64,000 nucleotides of DNA from the NCBI GenBank assembly GCA_034509925.1, contig CM067534.1, forward strand, positions 5,188,501 through 5,252,500. Direction: 5' to 3'. A program made the translations under genes and the position numbers. Every line of letters starts with the position of its first letter. Within the stretch, counting starts at the first letter, position 1. This document shows, piece by piece, positions 1 through 25,859 of this stretch. Under the pieces are notes generated by a model that did not search any database, had not been told where the DNA came from, and saw only the letters and a program-made list of their open reading frames with translations. Origin of the DNA: Hirudinaria manillensis (Eukaryota; Annelida; Clitellata; Hirudinida; Hirudinidae).

Positions 1-5829
<5,829 letters not shown>

Positions 5830-8221
5830 CCATTGAAACATCAAATAATGATTTTTTTCATTTTATGTCTGTTATCCAGTCAGCCTTTAATGTCATTCTC
5901 CTGCCCGGTTTATCTTTTTGGCTGTCTGCCTTTTTATTTTCTGACAGCACGACAAAAGGGCGATTTTTTTTAATGTTACAATATACACGTTTAAATATTT
6001 TTAAATCCTCAACTACTTGAACATCACTCGTGACTTTTGTAATAAAATTATCAACGAATGTTTATAAATTGGACATAACTTTATTAATTCATGTAATTTC
6101 AAACGAATAACTTCGATTAGCGTCGATAATTGGCCATTGAGCGTAGCAGGAGAACCTTCTGAACTGCTTTTTTAATTACAGAGAATAAAAACCTTACAGA
6201 AATAACTGAACACGTCGTACGAATGAAATGGGGACTGATTCACAAAGAGGTACTCTTTGTACCTGGGTCCTTATTGAGCGTCGTTACTGGTTTTATCCGA
6301 AAAAGCTGCTTTAGGGGGTTGGCGGCCAATCTTTATTACCACCGACATCGCAAATTATTCTACCGAAGGCTTATCATTCTACGAATTTAAGAACAAATGA
6401 TTCCGACGAAATTCTTTGTAACAGGAAATAACAGTCGTAATTTCTGTAATTAAAAAGTAATTATTCCTTGATTTATTATCAAATTGTCCGCTGCTACAGG
6501 GGATGGTTTTATTAATAAAAGTTTAAGAAAAAATAGTTGAATACCAGTTGTGATGAACCAAAATTTGGACGAAATCTTTTTATGCCAAGAAAATTACCTA
6601 AAAGTTCCTGACCATCAATCCTGAATTACTGTTGTTGTTGAGAGAGATTTCTAAATGTAAATCATAGAATAATATCTCGATAATAGAATTTAATTTTGAC
6701 AATCTAGACAATTTAATATTGAAAATCTTAAATTACACGTTCAGTGTAGAGAGAATGGAATCGTACCCATTGGTGTCGTGATACAGGCTTGCCAACTTTT
6801 GGACACGAGGACAATGATTATCACGTCACCCTGTATTTTATTTATTTATTTATTTATTTATTATTATCATTTATTATTTTTTTAACTAGGAAATCTTTGC
6901 ATTGCATTCAAAGACTTTAAGACTGCCAGCTCGGCATGACACCCTATTTTTTTCAAAATATAAGTCGTGTACAATCAAAGTCTTAAGCCTTTCGCTTTCA
7001 AGTGAAGTTTATAAAGAATGACGAGAAAACAGAGTGTAATCACCTGATTATAATAACTGATTTAGACAAAAATTCAACAATAAAATTGATTTTCTAAATA
7101 AATTTAATAGGTTATTTTTAAATTAAAATACGATAACGTTTTTCTTAGAATCGATATCTTCTTTTTTTTTTACGACGATGATAATGATGCTTAATGATTA
7201 TTATAATGTAATTTAGTTGTAATATCATTTAATTTAATAATTATTATAATGTAATTATAATTAAAATATTTAACAATACGAAACATACATCGTAGTTATT
7301 TACCTTCAAGATGTTACACGTTGGCAGGATGTACTCAGGATCACAATCACAAGACTTTGTTTTTTCAACTCGACAAGTTAACAGTAACTAATTGCTTGAA
7401 ATAAAAAGTTAATTAGTCCACGGAATTAATCTTTTAAATCTCCTGGCAGGAGTTTTTACAATTGAATTATTTTTCTGTGGAACGAAAGGGATTGACCGAC
7501 GTCCTCTGAGACAACATTTTAAAGGCGAATATAAAATCTGTTAGGTTTTAAACTATATTTTTTTTTAAATTTAAATAAGAAAATATCGGAATCAACGTTA
7601 TTGATTGATGACAACAACATACTGTTGCAAAGTTGAAACCAACCGATTAAGCAATTAATCGGAGTAGATCCGAATTTCCATTTCTTGGAAAAAATGATTT
7701 GCCAGTGAAGAACGTGGCAGCTGCTTTAATAAATTTTTAATTTCCGCGGGATTAAAAATCAAATTTCATTCGTTTTTCTATGTGCTCTCGGTATGTGCTG
7801 CACCCGAACTTGGCACTCCATCATCGATTGAAATTCTTGGGTATTTTTTTTTAATTTCTACATTCAACTGCCTGTCGATTAAAAACTCGAATCGAGATGG
7901 GAAAAGTGTCATCGTCCGCTGAGCTTCAGATTTGCTTGGAATTTCACTTTCTATGTTGTTAATAACTCGAGTTGTAATAGTGAATGGCAAAGATAAAGCA
8001 GGCACTAAGAAATATTTAACTGTAGAGAGAACTTTGTATTGATTAGATTAATTAGCATTTCACTAATTAGAATAAAAACATCTCTGTTGACCAAGAAGTT
8101 TCGTCACGCCAAGACTCGAAGCCATTACTCAGAGCACAGGAAAGCAATATCTAGACAATACCGTGCATAATGAGAATAGAATCTCATTTGAAAGCTTTTT
8201 TTTGTTAAACTGTTACAAAAT
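5830..8221. other. Spacer between the two cyclase genes
   Basis: About 2.4 kb of AT-rich DNA holding the 3' end of copy 1 (AATAAA at 6041) and presumably the promoter of copy 2. A short TTTA tract lies near 6838-6860. I see no convincing exon; a 75-codon minus-strand frame at 7778-8005 has no recognisable motif and no splice context. Confidence 0.6.
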
Positions 8222-11200
8222 ATGTGGAACTTTGACTCATTCACTTCATTTGCCATCATTCTCTTCTCGATAACGGATAAAGGAATTTCTGTGCGCATTG
8301 GAGTAATGGTCAGTGCACAGAATGAACGTAGACTACATAGATATGTAGACAGGGGTTACAACATGGCCATCAGCGATATAAATAATGGAATCCCAATGGA
8401 AGAATTGGAGTAAGTGAATCTAATAGACACTATACAACTTATAAATTTAAATTCACATTTGACGAGTATTTTATTCTTTTTTTCTCGTAAATCGTAAAAA
8501 ACAAGATTGTCCTACGAAGTGACTGACGTTTGTGACGGCATCTCGGGATCGAATTCAGCTTTGAATCTTGTTCTCAATAATTCAGTCGAAGCCCTTTTTG
8601 GCTCTCTCTGTTCAAAAAGTTAGTTTCAAATTATAGAAATAGCAAACTATATTCCTTAACTGGATTATAAAATACGAAATGCCATTTGTAATATACAATC
8701 ATACATGCCTTGTTCCTTTTCCAAATCGTAGACTGCATAGCCACGGCTCAGATAGCAACCTACTGGAACATTCCATACTTCCCTCTGGATTGTTTCGACT
8801 CGAGGATGGACAATTCCAGCATTTACGATACCGTCGTGAGAATTTTAGGATCACTGTCGGGATTTGTTTCTGCATTTCAAGCATTTTACCAACGAAACAA
8901 TTGGAACCTTACAGCCATTATAACTGAATCGAAATCCGATTTTTGCTCCTTGGGACTCGATGCCATCAGAAGCAATTTTCGTAGAAATTCAATTATTGTA
9001 GCAGAATACTTTGAATTACTGTACGACATGTACGAGAAAGAATTAAACGTTTGGCTAAAGAACATAAAGAGGTCGGCTAGAAGTAAGCAAAAAAGCATTG
9101 GATATTATTTGGCATTAATGTTCGTTAATGTTATATCTTCCCAAAAGTTTTGATTTAATGAAATTTGTAATGAATTTTATTTTTAAATCCATTCACAGAT
9201 AAGAGTTGCCTATAAGTTGTATAAGTTATATACACATTGCGCGTCATAAATATAGGACATAAATATAGGTCCGAGAATCACACGATTTCCATCTCTATCT
9301 TTAAAATTACCGTTAAAGTTTCTGATTATAGCAATCACAAAAAAGTAATTAATTAGTATTCAATAAAATTTAACAATAAAACTTGAATATTGATGAGAAT
9401 CCACCAAGAAACGCATATACCGTTGCAGAATATAACTTACAGTCCGCTCAATATAGATAGGAAAAAGTGATTTTTTATGGCAACTCATGTTATATTTCAA
9501 GAAATTGACTCAAATTTTAGAATGTTATGTAAAAAGTGTTTATACATTTATGTATAAAAATTTCATTGAGTATTAATTTCACACTAATTGAAAAATAACC
9601 AAAACGCTTTTTTGGGGCGCCAACTGAAAAACTTAATTTTGGATGTTACCGTTTAGTGATAATGATAACATTTCTGTTACGTTTCGTAGACTGTGAGACG
9701 GTCTCAATTTTGTTTCAGTAATCATTTTGTGCCATGAAAATCACGATTTTATCCGTAAATTGATTTATATGGCGCAAGATCAAGGTATGACGGATCCAAA
9801 CAATTATGTATGGATCACTTTCTATAACATCTACGGAGAGTTCTCGTTAGATATGCTTTTTTATCCTTGGGAGAAAGAAATAGATGATACAAAAGACTTC
9901 TACACCAGGAAGATGGCTTTCCAGGCCGTAAAAACGGTAAAATGATTTGTGGAATATCTTATCAAATTAAGATATAGTTCGAATGTTACATATTGGATTA
10001 ATCAATTTTTGTAACTACTTCGGTTGGTTTGAACTTAGCTGTTTGAGATGTCTAACGATCAAGTTAGCTAATAAATTATTTGATAAAAGTTGCATTTCAT
10101 TTATTACAAATCAGATAACCTTCTCAAATTTCACCTCTCTTACCGATCAAAGACTCGGTTTTGGGATGACGCGAAGCAGAGCCATGTGGATGGTATTGTA
10201 ACCAATTTAAATTTCTCATGAGACTATTCTGTCATATCTTATTATGATTATTATTTATTATTTATTCGCATTAAAGTTCATGTCTTATTAGAGTAAAGAC
10301 GACTTCGTTTATTAGATCTGCAAATCACTAATTAAATCGATCATTTTGAAATCAGATCTTTCTGTCGGATAGTATCAATCTCTTCATACGATTGAGGTCA
10401 ATGGCTAATTCATCAGAGGTGGACATCGAGAAAGGAAGCGTTCTTGCGAATCTATCAAAATATATCGAATTTAGAGGTTATTTCATAAATTATGTGAATA
10501 ATAAGCGTAAAAACAACTTCTGGAATGAAGCTTTAAACCTAGGATATACTGAAACGGTGAAATTCAACTCCGATGCTGATAGGCAAATGACTTTCACGGT
10601 TTGGTCGCTCACACCACGGTCTCAATTCTTTACGGAATTTCTGAAAATTAATCACACCGAGAATAATTATTCGGTAAGGATAAATTGACCTGCGTTTGAC
10701 CTAGTTTCAAACGTAAAGATATCATTTTTAAGACTTTTCGAGTCGGTGAAGAATGGTGGGGCAACAATGTCAGACCCCCTCCTGATAGACCTGTTTGCGG
10801 ATTCGACGATGAATTTTGTGCACCCAGTTCAGGTTATAGAACTACTAGATTGTAGGACTAGAAGTCATAGCCTTGATTAGCTTATTTGATTTACTAACCA
10901 ACATTCATCGATAATCATTAATATTCATCGATATTCATCGTGCAGATGGCCAGTCGATCATTGCAGGAATTTCCATATTAGTTATTTTTTCAATCGTCGT
11001 CAGTGCAGCTCTTATAATCAGGTGATGAAAATATTTTATTTGATCAAAACCTTTGGCGGATCTAAGAACACTTTGGGAGAGGTTACATGCTGAAATGTAG
11101 ACCAATGATAGACTTGCGGGTTGAATCTCGGCCAGAACCCTAGATGGGAATGAGGGGAATTACATTGTAATTATGTAGTTATTACATTTTAATTTTTATA

Positions 11201-14200
11201 TTATATGGTCGGCCATATCCTTCACCCGAAACTAAATACGTTAGGGATCAGAACTACAATTAACTGTAATTATTAATCTCACCTAACAATCTCTATCATT
11301 CGATGTTATAAAATGTCCAGAATGAAGTTAAATGAGAAGAAGATTCAAAGCATGGCCTGGAAGATTAAATACGGAGACCTCCAGTTCCTGAGAAAATCCA
11401 AAAGTGTAAGTCAGAACCCATGTGATACCATGTGTTTATTGGGATAATTCTGGATAAATTACTTCAACAAAGACCTCATTCACTATTCAGGTTCGCAGCC
11501 AATCAAAATGGCCTGATATGTTTGAGCCAGATGATTTCAAAATCACTCAATTCCAAACATTCAGAGATCTAGGTGACAGAGGAAGTGGAGAGATTGTGGC
11601 TCAGTATAAAAACGAGGTCGTCTTGGTTTACTACTCTTCTATGCACGATGTCAACTTGACGAGAAAAGATCTCATTGAACTGGTGAAGGTGAAAAGATTT
11701 AATTGTCAGTTCTATTTTTCACCTTTCATTTAACCTTCATTTGTCCGATTTCTAAAATATTATCCCAACGTGACGGCTCGAACAACTGCATAACAACATG
11801 ATCCAAAACTAATCATGCTTATAAAAAGGGAAGTTAAAGGAATGATAAAATACACCCTGTAAACATAAAACTATTAACTAAAATCACCAAAAAAAGAAAA
11901 GATATAGAAAGATATAGATCATTAAGATTATGTGATTAAATAAGGTTTCACATTTTATTTAAAGCTTGAATAAGTTTATAATACCCACATTCCTGATATC
12001 CATATTCAATGTCCTGGCTTAATCTATCAGGATGATTTTCCTACAAAAAATGAATTAGTACGTGTGTATATGTAATCGCCTAGCTTTCTAAATCATAGCT
12101 ACAAATTGATGAACGATTCCAGATGAAGGAATTACATCACGACAACCTCGCCAAGTTCATAGGAGCTTGCACCGAAACTGACAGGATTTGTTTTCTCATG
12201 CAATTCTGCAGTAGGGGGTCTCTTCAGGTTTGTAGCGATTGATGGTAAACGGTCTGAAAAAATAGTTGTGATTATGTAAATTAATAATTAAATTAATAAG
12301 TAAATTAATAATTCGACCTGGAAATGGCGGAATCAAGTGCATGTCGTTAGCGTAATTTTTCAGCTTCAAATTTAGTTTCAACTAATCAATCACTAGATAT
12401 TCAAAAACTTTTGATTACATCAAAGAATTTTGTGTTTTAAATCGCAAAGGACATATTGGCCGACTCTCAGTTATCATTGGATTGGTCGTTTAAAATTTCC
12501 TTCATCACAGACATTGCCAAGGTCCGTCAATGATTACCCTCTTACTATTCCAACTATTTATCTTCTGTGGATATAAAAGTCAACAAAATTAAAATATTTT
12601 GAAACAATTTAATACCTTAAAATTGACCTTAACATAAGAAAGAAATAATTCGTTCTATTCTATTAATAATGTATTACAAATTATGTCAGTTTAATTTAGA
12701 AACAGTTTGCTTTATAAAGTTTCTCCTTTTACATAAATATGTAAGTCACCTATACATGTCTTGCAGGGCATGTCATACCTACACAGGTCATACCTTGTCC
12801 AACATGGTCGCCTCACCAGTAACGTGTGCATGGTGGATAACAGATGGGTCATTAAAGTATCCCATTTTGGACTCAATGCATTCCACGACGATGCGAGAAT
12901 AGACAAGCAGAACGATTCCTTTTATAAAAATCTGTTTTGGACAGCTCCAGAATATCTCAAGTCATCCGGTTGCAATCAGAAAGGAGATGTGTACAGTTTC
13001 GCAATTATTGCCTACGAAATACTTTACAGAGCATTTCCTTATCAGAGCTACAATCTGGGAGCCAAACGTAAGAGCCATCGCTTCTCATTTTCCCGAGCCA
13101 GTGGTGTAGCCATGGGGGAAAGAAAGTTTCCTCTCTCCTCAATCTGTCAGTACCTAAATTTTTATGTAGGTTGTAAAAAAAAAGGCCACCACCAATCTTA
13201 AAAACATATCTTCTACCTCGTCCAATCTTTAAATCATGGCTACTCTGCTGTTCAGAACTGAAGATATCAGGCTTTGAACAATATTTACAAAAATTTGCAC
13301 TTTCCCGATGAAATGAACATTTTTCTGACTATAGCATTATTTACGGACTTATTTGTCTAAGATTTTCACAACCAACAGAAATAATAGAGAAAATACTTCG
13401 CTCACAATCGATGCCATTCAGACCAGATCTGTCCGAACCGTTGGACTCAGATGTCAATGAGAACATTTTGACTCTTGTGAAGCAATGCTGGGTTGAAGAA
13501 CCATCGGCAAGACCGTCATTCGAAAGTATTGAAAAATCAGTAAAAAGATTTTCAGACAGGTAATTCAAGGCATTCCAAATACCCAAGTATATTTTTTAAA
13601 TCTATGTCCGCAAACCTGTGATAGAAAAATCTTGGATTCTTTTAAGTATTGAAACTAAATTAAGTAGTTCATTGAAGATACAATTGAAATTTTGAACAAA
13701 AATGACGGTATTTCAAGCATGACCAATGCTAGAAATTTTTAAACATTCTCCAATTTTAATGGTCCTGTATTTAAGTTTGATAACTTAGGTGGGTGGCATT
13801 TACAGTGCTCGTCATAAATATTGCACAGAGGAAATCTGAGGATATGTCAGCAGAGACCATCATTGAGCCACCTCCAAAATTACTTTTAAAAATGATGTTA
13901 GGGTTCTCTGATATCGTGCCATTAATGTCTGAAACTGTATGGACCATCTTAATTTTATTTCTTTTAGTCAGAAAACTAAGGGAATCCAAGCTCAGCTTTA
14001 TACTAGACATCTCTTTTGTTCACTTTAGTCGGAACTTTTTGTTGCACTCCGTCGGGAGTGGCTTTTGCTGACGCCTAACAAAACAGAAAACCATTCCTAT
14101 GAAGTTCTCTGCAATCTCTGGTCAATCGACTGACATTCAAATTTAGGCTATTTTTCAAGACGTTTGTTGAGCAAATCTTCTTGGAAGCTCCGCGAGCGAC

Positions 14201-15852
14201 AACTCGTTTCTGACATTCATCAAGTTTTTTCGGTCTTCCAGCAGAAAAATTCGTTCCATAACTTTGAACCTTTAAAGACTTGAATTTGTCCTTTTTTGAT
14301 ATCACTATCGTTTTCATAAACCCATTTATAATAACGTTGACCATTGCTATTTTAATTTTTTAAACATGTTACGGATGCCAAGTAATAAAGAGTTTTATTA
14401 TCCTAATGAACATTTGGAAAACTTGTAAATGGCAACATCAAATTATTTGACACGCATGGATCCTTAGTATTTATCAAGTACAAAGAACAAAGTAATCATT
14501 CAGGACAGGCAACATTGTCGATAGCATGCTCAAGAAAGTAGAGAAATATGCTAACAATCTGGAAAACATAGTCGAACAACGGACTGAAGAACTGACAGAA
14601 GAGAAAAGAAAGACCGACCTACTACTCCACAGCATGCTCCCTCCGTGAGTGATTTTTTAAGTTTAGGTTTAACAGAGGATTTAAACAAGCCAATGAATCT
14701 CATATCAGATTCATAGCGGAAGAATTGAAAGCCGGTCGTAAAGTGGAGCCACGGATGTACGACATGGCGACAGTGTACTTTTCAGACATCGTTGGCTTCA
14801 CGACGCTTTCATCTCAAAGCACGCCACTACAAATAGTTAACCTTCTCAACGATCTCTATGGAGCATTCGATGACACCATTGCCAAGCACAACGTCTACAA
14901 GGCGAGAGTTAACTTTTAATTTGGACATCAAAACGATATTGAGAATTGTTTTTATACATAACAGAGTCTCTCATTACTGTCAAAACTTAAATTAAAAATA
15001 AAAATTGTCCTTCCAGGTAGAGACGATTGGTGACGCGTACATGGTGGTCAGTGGTTTGCCACAAGTAACTGATAGACACGTGGTTGAAATATGCAACATG
15101 GCCCTAGACCTGCTCTCGATTGTCCAGACGTTTAAGATCAGACACCGTCCTGAGATGATGCTCATGTTGAGGATTGGAATTCACTCTGGACCATGTGCTG
15201 CAGGTGTAGTTGGTCACACCATGCCGAGGTACTGCCTCTTTGGAGACACGGTCAACACGGCATCACGTATGGAATCCACTGGAGAAGGTGAGTTAAGAGA
15301 CTGATTCTGATTATCAATTACTGTTCAGATCATTATAAGATAGCTATATCACCTCCAAATGACTACCAACGAATGTTTCTTGAACAGCTCTGAAGATCCA
15401 TTTGAGTGCAACTGCTAGGGAAGAACTTCTCAAATTTCCAGGTTACGTCATCGAACTGAGAGGTCCAACAGAATTGAAGGTTCGGCTACCTTTATTACGT
15501 TATTAACTATTTATTACTCTTTCTATTTTTCTGCATCAATTTCTTTTTCTTTTTTTATTTATTTAATTGTATTTGAACATCTTTTGAATATAATTATTTT
15601 TGTTCTTAATAATACAAGACACTATTATTAGATGAAAACATAATTGAAAGGTCACTGATGTTGACGTGTCCTTTGGCGTGTTGAATACAGTACTTCAGTT
15701 ATTTAATGATGAAATATTTCTGAAATTTTACTCATATTAATTGCATTATTTGTGTATCTTACCGACATGCCATTCATCTTCAACAGGGGAAAGGAACAAT
15801 GGTCACGTATTGGCTGTTGAAAAAAGAAACTGTCTCTGAAATGCAATCATAG
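8222..15852 (+). CDS. Receptor guanylate cyclase, copy 2 (complete)
   Basis: Complete paralog of copy 1, about 1048 aa in 19 exons: 8222-8409, 8506-8618, 8732-9082, 9719-9936, 10115-10192, 10356-10673, 10733-10832, 10946-11021, 11321-11405, 11491-11688, 12123-12227, 12450-12521, 12767-13067, 13379-13559, 14504-14644, 14709-14901, 15017-15287, 15388-15479, 15787-15852. The summed length is a multiple of three and all junctions keep frame. The first ATG opens a hydrophobic signal peptide (about residues 1-21), then an ANF-receptor-type ligand-binding domain to about 455, one TM helix (about 458-481), kinase-homology domain, coiled coil and cyclase domain (about 842-1027). The pseudokinase has VLVYYSS where VAVK is expected and HFG for DFG. 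The cyclase motifs match copy 1 almost exactly. The intron after 14901 has a GC donor, as in copy 1. Total length is close to vertebrate GC-A (about 1060 aa). Confidence 0.94.
13771..14344 (-). pseudogene. Tc1/mariner-type transposase relic
   Basis: Lies antisense inside the copy-2 cyclase intron 13560-14503. One frame (14344-14075) reads like the N-terminal helix-turn-helix region of Tc1-family transposases ([14 protein letters not shown] ... [15 protein letters not shown]). After a stop and frameshift the next frame (14010-13771) gives [20 protein letters not shown], matching the Tc1 region around FGGGSVMVWG. The position where the first catalytic aspartate (FSDE) belongs reads FLTK, so it is inactive. 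The central part is shortened and the C-terminal DDE half is not recognisable. I did not find convincing terminal inverted repeats. Confidence 0.75.
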
Positions 15853-17521
15853 ATTATGTAAAAATTTGTGTTTAGATATTTGCTGTTTAGTAAATCTTTG
15901 ATGTCATTCACACGCAGCTATTTCGTCTTCATTTGTGATTGAGTCGTTTTCCTTACCACTTCTTTTGCTATCATGCATTTTTAATATTGTACACTTATTT
16001 ACGATATCTAAAATATACCATTAAAATATCGAAAGTGGTTATTTGGTAGGAGAGTAAGAACAATGGCGTGGCAACTGTTTTTTGTCTATCGTTTGATTTG
16101 CCGTCCCCTTTGCTCAGTTTCCCTTCACCCTTCCCGTTGAAATCCTGATGACAATATGACCTTCAAAATTCCTGAAAGTCGTCAAAATATTTCTTGCATC
16201 AAATATCTAACTTTAGATTGTGGCTATTAATCGATGACTATGGCCTTATTACAATACTTATGCAGTCTATTAACATGGTTTGACTGTAAGCGCTAAAAAA
16301 CAGTACCATATTTAAACTTTAAAACATGAAACTTCAAATTTTTTAAATATTTTTACACCCCCAAAATATGCTGCCCTGGGCAGGCCGCCCCCCTTAGTAC
16401 GCCAAAGGAGTAACAAAGGGAAGATGGAAGATTTCTTTGCCTTCTCTAGCTCTGCTCTCTCCTATTTCTTACCCAACAAGTCTGCAAGTGGGGTAAATCT
16501 CTAATCTGCAGAGATGTTGTCCTCATTTGCGAATTCATTGCCAATATTTTTTAGCATTATTATTAATAATACATATATTTTGTTAGCACTGTTTATTCAG
16601 ATTGATTTTTCAATGGCGCATTATAAATATCTATAATAAATATGAAACAAGTATAAATATAGGAAAAGCTATACAAAAAGACAAATAATTAAACTTTAAT
16701 TTACAATCCATCTTCAAAACCATACTACAATATAGCTATGACAATATTAATAAATTATATTCCTAATACAAGTTAAGCATTAGTCAAATGTAAAAAAAAT
16801 CTTTGTTATAAATTTTTTTTAGGTCTTTAAAAGTTAATACCTCAGACAGTAAAATGTTTTCGCGATGCGATGTAATTACCGACTTGTGCGTTGCAAAGCG
16901 GATTGAGAATTTTTGTCTGTCCCTTTGTTGCCAAGTATTTTAATTCTGTCATAGAATATGGCAAAATGTGTGTCTTTCTAATACGTTGGACTGTATAGCA
17001 ATGGTGTTTTAGCTTGTTGTATAAGAAAACAAGAGACGATAATATAGGCTTATATTTATGATAGACAAACCTCTTTCTGATTTGTAGCCCTTATTTACAT
17101 ACAATCTTGCAAATGTAGCGGAATTTATTGTTACTTTGGAATAACTTTTTTTGATATCAAAATTTTGATGGGCAGTATGTGACCGATGTCACGAACAAGT
17201 TTGCATGAACCTTTTAATTATTGAATAAACGATCTAATATCTAGCTTGCAGGTAAATATCTTTTGTTGACTTTTACTTATGATCATAATCTTTTAAAACT
17301 CTTGTTTTGTTTGGGTTGTCGTGTTGCCACACGCAATTAAATACGCTCAGTGAGTTAAATGTTCACGCCATTCTTCGCATGAATAATGAACGTCTGGAAG
17401 TGATTCTCGGTAATTAAAAAATTAAATCCATTAATGCCAAACATATACAAGAGCAGATCAGTTGGGAGCTTCATTGATTTCTCAATGCCTTTTCAATTAT
17501 TCTAGTCTTCAAGAATAAATC
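15853..17521. other. Intergenic region, cyclase copy 2 to KDM4
   Basis: About 1.7 kb separating two plus-strand genes. Apart from the hAT-like MITE at 16060-16407 I see only AT-rich sequence, which should contain the KDM4 promoter. No RNA gene or exon recognised. Confidence 0.6.
16060..16407. mobile_element. hAT-like non-autonomous DNA element (MITE)
   Basis: An approximately 347-bp element. The left end begins CAATGGCGTGGCAA (16061) and the inverse of the right end begins CTTTGGCGTACTAAGG (from 16407); both resemble the CAGTGGCGTA termini of hAT-type elements. It is bounded by 8-bp direct repeats with one mismatch, GAGTAAGA (16052-16059) and GAGTAACA (16408-16415), as expected for hAT target duplications. 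It has no coding capacity. A diverged relative is at 25860-26243. Confidence 0.6.
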
Positions 17522-24124
<6,603 letters not shown>

Positions 24125-24288
24125 ATTGTTTTGCCCGTTTCCGAGATCACGTTTATAATTCGAACAAAATTAGTTAAAGTCGGTAAATTGTTTTTTTTTA
24201 CATTCGCCTCTTCTCGACTGACCGACATTTCTAACAATCGAAGAATAAAACTTTACTGGGCGGTCATGATTTTACTAAATTTACCAAG

Positions 24289-24885
24289 TCACAATTCAAC
24301 CGTTGGCCTTGTCTTGAAGTTTCTCGTTGACCTTTCGCTGGCCTTGAACCTGAAGTTGTTGCCGTAGAGGGTGACTCTGCGTCCCACGACTTCGAAGTCG
24401 AAAACCGTGTTTTGCTTCGGGACTTTCTTGAGTTCGTTCGACGGGGTGATGATGTTGAAAAGATTCTTCGTCTCGAGGAGTATTATGCCCTCGATGCCGA
24501 CCAGAGAAGGGCATTTGGACTTCACGACCCTCACGAAGCAGCCGTGGAAGTCCGACTTGCCGATCCTCCTGCTCATCTCCGGCGTGTTGTTTTGGGTTCC
24601 TTGGAGTAGGGTGCCCATGTAGTCTTGCCACAATTGGTTCAGGGATAAATACAATTCGAATTTTAGTTCGCTGTCGTCGAATTTCATCAACTTCAACGAT
24701 CTTCTTTCTTTGGACGTCATCAGGCGTTTGTTTTTCTTTGGCGCATTTTTCGTGTCTTTGCATTTGTTATTGAGATGGAAAACTTTGTATTTGTGTTGAT
24801 TTTCGTCCTCCGCAAGATCTTTGGCGTATTTCTTGCTCACAACTTTCTGCAAGAAAGACTTTAAAAAAGGGTCACTGCCATTCAT
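24289..24885 (-). CDS. POP4: Ribonuclease P/MRP protein subunit Rpp29
   Basis: An intronless 198-aa protein (human POP4 is about 220 aa). It is the Sm-like-fold subunit of RNase P and RNase MRP, acting in tRNA 5' maturation and rRNA processing in the nucleus. The C-terminal half carries the family signature: HGCFVRVVKSKCPSLVGIEG (about residues 115-134), then ILLETKNLFNIIT, VFDFEVVGRRVTLYGNNFRF and the final ASERSTRNFKTR, which parallels the human RSSERSAKKFK. The N terminus is Lys-rich with an ERRSLKLMKF stretch typical of the family. It converges on KDM4, with 164 bp between the two stop codons. It is the only single-exon gene recognised here; the ATG at 24885 is the first in frame. Confidence 0.95.
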   Translation of the reverse strand: MNGSDPFLKSFLQKVVSKKYAKDLAEDENQHKYKVFHLNNKCKDTKNAPKKNKRLMTSKERRSLKLMKFDDSELKFELYLSLNQLWQDYMGTLLQGTQNNTPEMSRRIGKSDFHGCFVRVVKSKCPSLVGIEGIILLETKNLFNIITPSNELKKVPKQNTVFDFEVVGRRVTLYGNNFRFKASERSTRNFKTRPTVEL

Positions 24886-25467
24886 CTTTTATTATTCAAA
24901 GATATCCAAATTATGTTGGTCTGTCACGTTCGTTTGCGTTATCCAAAATATTTACTGAGCGATATTTGACTAGTAAACAATGTTTAGGGACTAGAGTCAA
25001 TTGCTTAAATTGCAATAAAACAATTCATTAACTAGAACAATAAATCTACGATTTTAATAATTAGATAAAATTAAGTTTTTAAGTAATCTTGGTAATAAAT
25101 ATTAAGTAATAAAATGGAAGGGATGTATCTGATCGGTTGAATATTCCAAATCAGATCCTAATTTATGTTCTTGGATGGAAAAGGCAAGATAACAACAGCG
25201 TATTTTTTTGTCTTTTACTTAATAATTGTTATTAATTAAAAGTTTTTGTCGTCGCCGGTGTGTACGTTTGTTTTGTATCGGGGGTACTCAAATGGTATAT
25301 CGTACAAATAACTGTTTTTAATATTTACAAAGTACGTTCTATTTAAACTTTACCTCTTTGTACAAGGATGAATAACAAAGGTAGAACTCACTTTCTAAAT
25401 AAGTTCTTTGTTTAAAAGTAAAAACAACTTTGGTCTTAAAGCAGGAGTGAAATCTAGTCAGTGTAGA

Positions 25468-25545
25468 GCTCGCGTGACGTAATGGCTAGGGTGGCAGTTG
25501 GGGTCGTGTTGGTGGCGCTGGTTCGGGTCTTGATGTTATGAGCGT
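25468..25545 (+). repeat. Possible tRNA-derived SINE head or tRNA relic
   Basis: The stretch has an A-box-like block TGACGTAATGGCTAGG (about 25474) and, about 44 nt later, a B-box-like block GGTTCGGGTCTTG (about 25520), the spacing of an internal RNA polymerase III promoter. The ends GCTCG and TGAGC could partly pair. The T-arm stem does not pair well, so a functional tRNA is unlikely. A SINE head is the preferred reading. Confidence 0.3.
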
Positions 25546-25859
25546 CGTGTATTCTTGTTGAGACAAGGAAAGATTGAATTTGAGGTGGGAGGTATTTCGG
25601 TTGATTGGTGAGGAATTATTTTGTTATGTTGAGAGCAATCGTTAAATGTTTACTTGCTTAAATTAATTGTCGTCTGCTGAAAGGATTTTTGATAAAGTTG
25701 ACGTTATTCGGCAATCCTTAAATCGACATAACCGTTCATTTCCATAGAGCATCGTAGCCTACTACATATGGTACCTTCTTCAATGTATTAAGCGTTGAGC
25801 AAAAAGTATTGGCGTCTCCATAGTCTAAGGATCAAATAGATTCGACACTTGCGTAGGAG

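Noticed and set aside
7778..8005. 75-codon minus-strand frame upstream of cyclase copy 2
   Set aside because: No motif, no splice or promoter context, in a region otherwise without coding signal.
24296..24763. 155-codon frame overlapping POP4 on the same strand, and plus-strand frames 24371-24622
   Set aside because: Out-of-frame shadows of the POP4 coding sequence; only the 198-aa frame has family similarity.
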